From Streptomyces bambusae (GTDB lineage Bacteria; Actinomycetota; Actinomycetes; Streptomycetales; Streptomycetaceae), in the NCBI RefSeq assembly GCF_020532645.1, contig NZ_JAJAUZ010000002.1:1-64000 (forward strand): a stretch of DNA of 64,000 nt. The letters run 5' to 3'. Under the pieces are notes generated by a model. The model had not been told where the DNA came from. It saw nothing but the letters and a program-made list of their open reading frames with translations, and did not search any database. How positions within the stretch are numbered: the first letter of the stretch is position 1; every line of letters starts with the position of its first letter. Below, one piece after another: positions 63,801 through 64,000 of this stretch. The position numbers and the translations under genes are program-made.

Positions 63801-64000
63801 ATGAATGGCAGAACCGCCAAGAGTAAAGCCAAACAACGCGAGGCACGCGACGAGAACGAAAATCTGGCCAGGCTCTATGAACAGGTGACTTTCGAGGAAG
63901 TACACCGCCAGGTACTCCACCTACTTCCGACGGAGTCAGTCAGGGTCTTGGACATCGGTGCCGGTACGGGCAGGGACGCAGCCGCCATGTCCCTCCTTGG
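63801..64000 (+). CDS. SAM-dependent methyltransferase, N-terminal part
   Basis: The first 66 residues of a class I methyltransferase that runs off the right edge. After a Lys/Arg/Glu-rich start it reads FEEVHRQVLHLLPTESVRVL and motif I DIGAGTGRDAAAM, the SAM-binding glycine loop. The ATG at 63801 follows a GGAGGGAGG site. The substrate cannot be told. It is 90 bp downstream of the kinase-like gene. Confidence 0.8.
   Translation, partial: MNGRTAKSKAKQREARDENENLARLYEQVTFEEVHRQVLHLLPTESVRVLDIGAGTGRDAAAMSLL

Larger units (their letters stand above)
55843..64000. mobile_element. Probable integrative element, right end not reached
   Basis: From the truncated methyltransferase end rightward the window holds an integrase, an excisionase-like gene, an HTH gene, IS copies, a STAND pair, a kinase-like gene and a methyltransferase. 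This fits an integrated element or an island grown at an integration site. The left limit is set by the methyltransferase remnant; the right limit lies outside. Direct att repeats cannot be checked here. Confidence 0.4.

Noticed and set aside
1..64000. CRISPR array
   Set aside because: No regularly spaced short repeats were seen; the repeats present are IS ends, the NRPS duplication and the degenerate 46-kb repeat.

Overview
The window looks like Streptomyces chromosome. GC is very high, third codon positions are mostly G or C, and it carries a SARP/AfsR-type regulator with a rare TTA codon, Roadblock/LC7 genes and an actinomycete-type integrase. No rRNA, tRNA or CRISPR array was seen.

Layout. 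(1) 1-3369: flanking genes: a partial Pro/Ala-rich ORF, a SepF-like protein, a TetR regulator, a secreted beta-propeller and a SnoaL-like protein. (2) 3564-44059: a nonribosomal peptide biosynthetic cluster. Two large ATP-binding regulators (SARP-NB-ARC-TPR and XRE-NB-ARC) precede NRPS-1 (C-A-T-C-A-T), a type II thioesterase, a TauD/SyrP-like oxygenase, a free-standing A-T didomain with a glutamine-like code, NRPS-2 (C-T-C-T-C-degenerate A-T), NRPS-3 (A-C-T-C-A-T-TE) and MbtH. After a strong terminator comes a precursor operon: glutamate mutase S and E subunits, a class II aaRS-like asparagine-synthetase homologue, a glutamate-synthase FMN domain and a small unknown protein. An MFS exporter and an Sfp-type PPTase follow. 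A Trypco2 / trypsin-STAND conflict-type pair sits between NRPS-2 and NRPS-3 with its own terminators. (3) 44071-50731: GNAT, a paralogous pair of unknown proteins, an iron-box-controlled DUF2470 gene, an amidohydrolase and a DUF4388-like/Roadblock/Roadblock set. (4) 50875-55084: a NUDIX/NrtR-like gene divergent from a three-gene set whose first two products share an amyloid-like (RHIM/BASS-like) motif. (5) 55109-64000: a PglW-like remnant, a displaced 3' end of a TrmA/RlmD-type gene, an integrase with excisionase-like gene, three copies or fragments of one IS5-type element, a less GC-rich membrane protein plus STAND NTPase pair, a kinase-like gene starting inside an IS end, and a partial methyltransferase.

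How the parts fit (inference). The precursor operon should supply 3-methylaspartate, possibly amidated to 3-methylasparagine. The A-T didomain plus oxygenase should supply a carrier-bound hydroxylated residue, probably Gln-derived. NRPS-2 has three condensation and three carrier domains but no working A domain, so it needs loading in trans, plausibly from the A-T protein and the carrier-less A domain that opens NRPS-3. NRPS-3 releases the product through its C-terminal TE. I do not recognise the product. The strongest candidates for something new are this trans-loading assembly line, the shared-motif membrane protein/nucleoside phosphorylase pair, and the STAND pair inside the mobile region.
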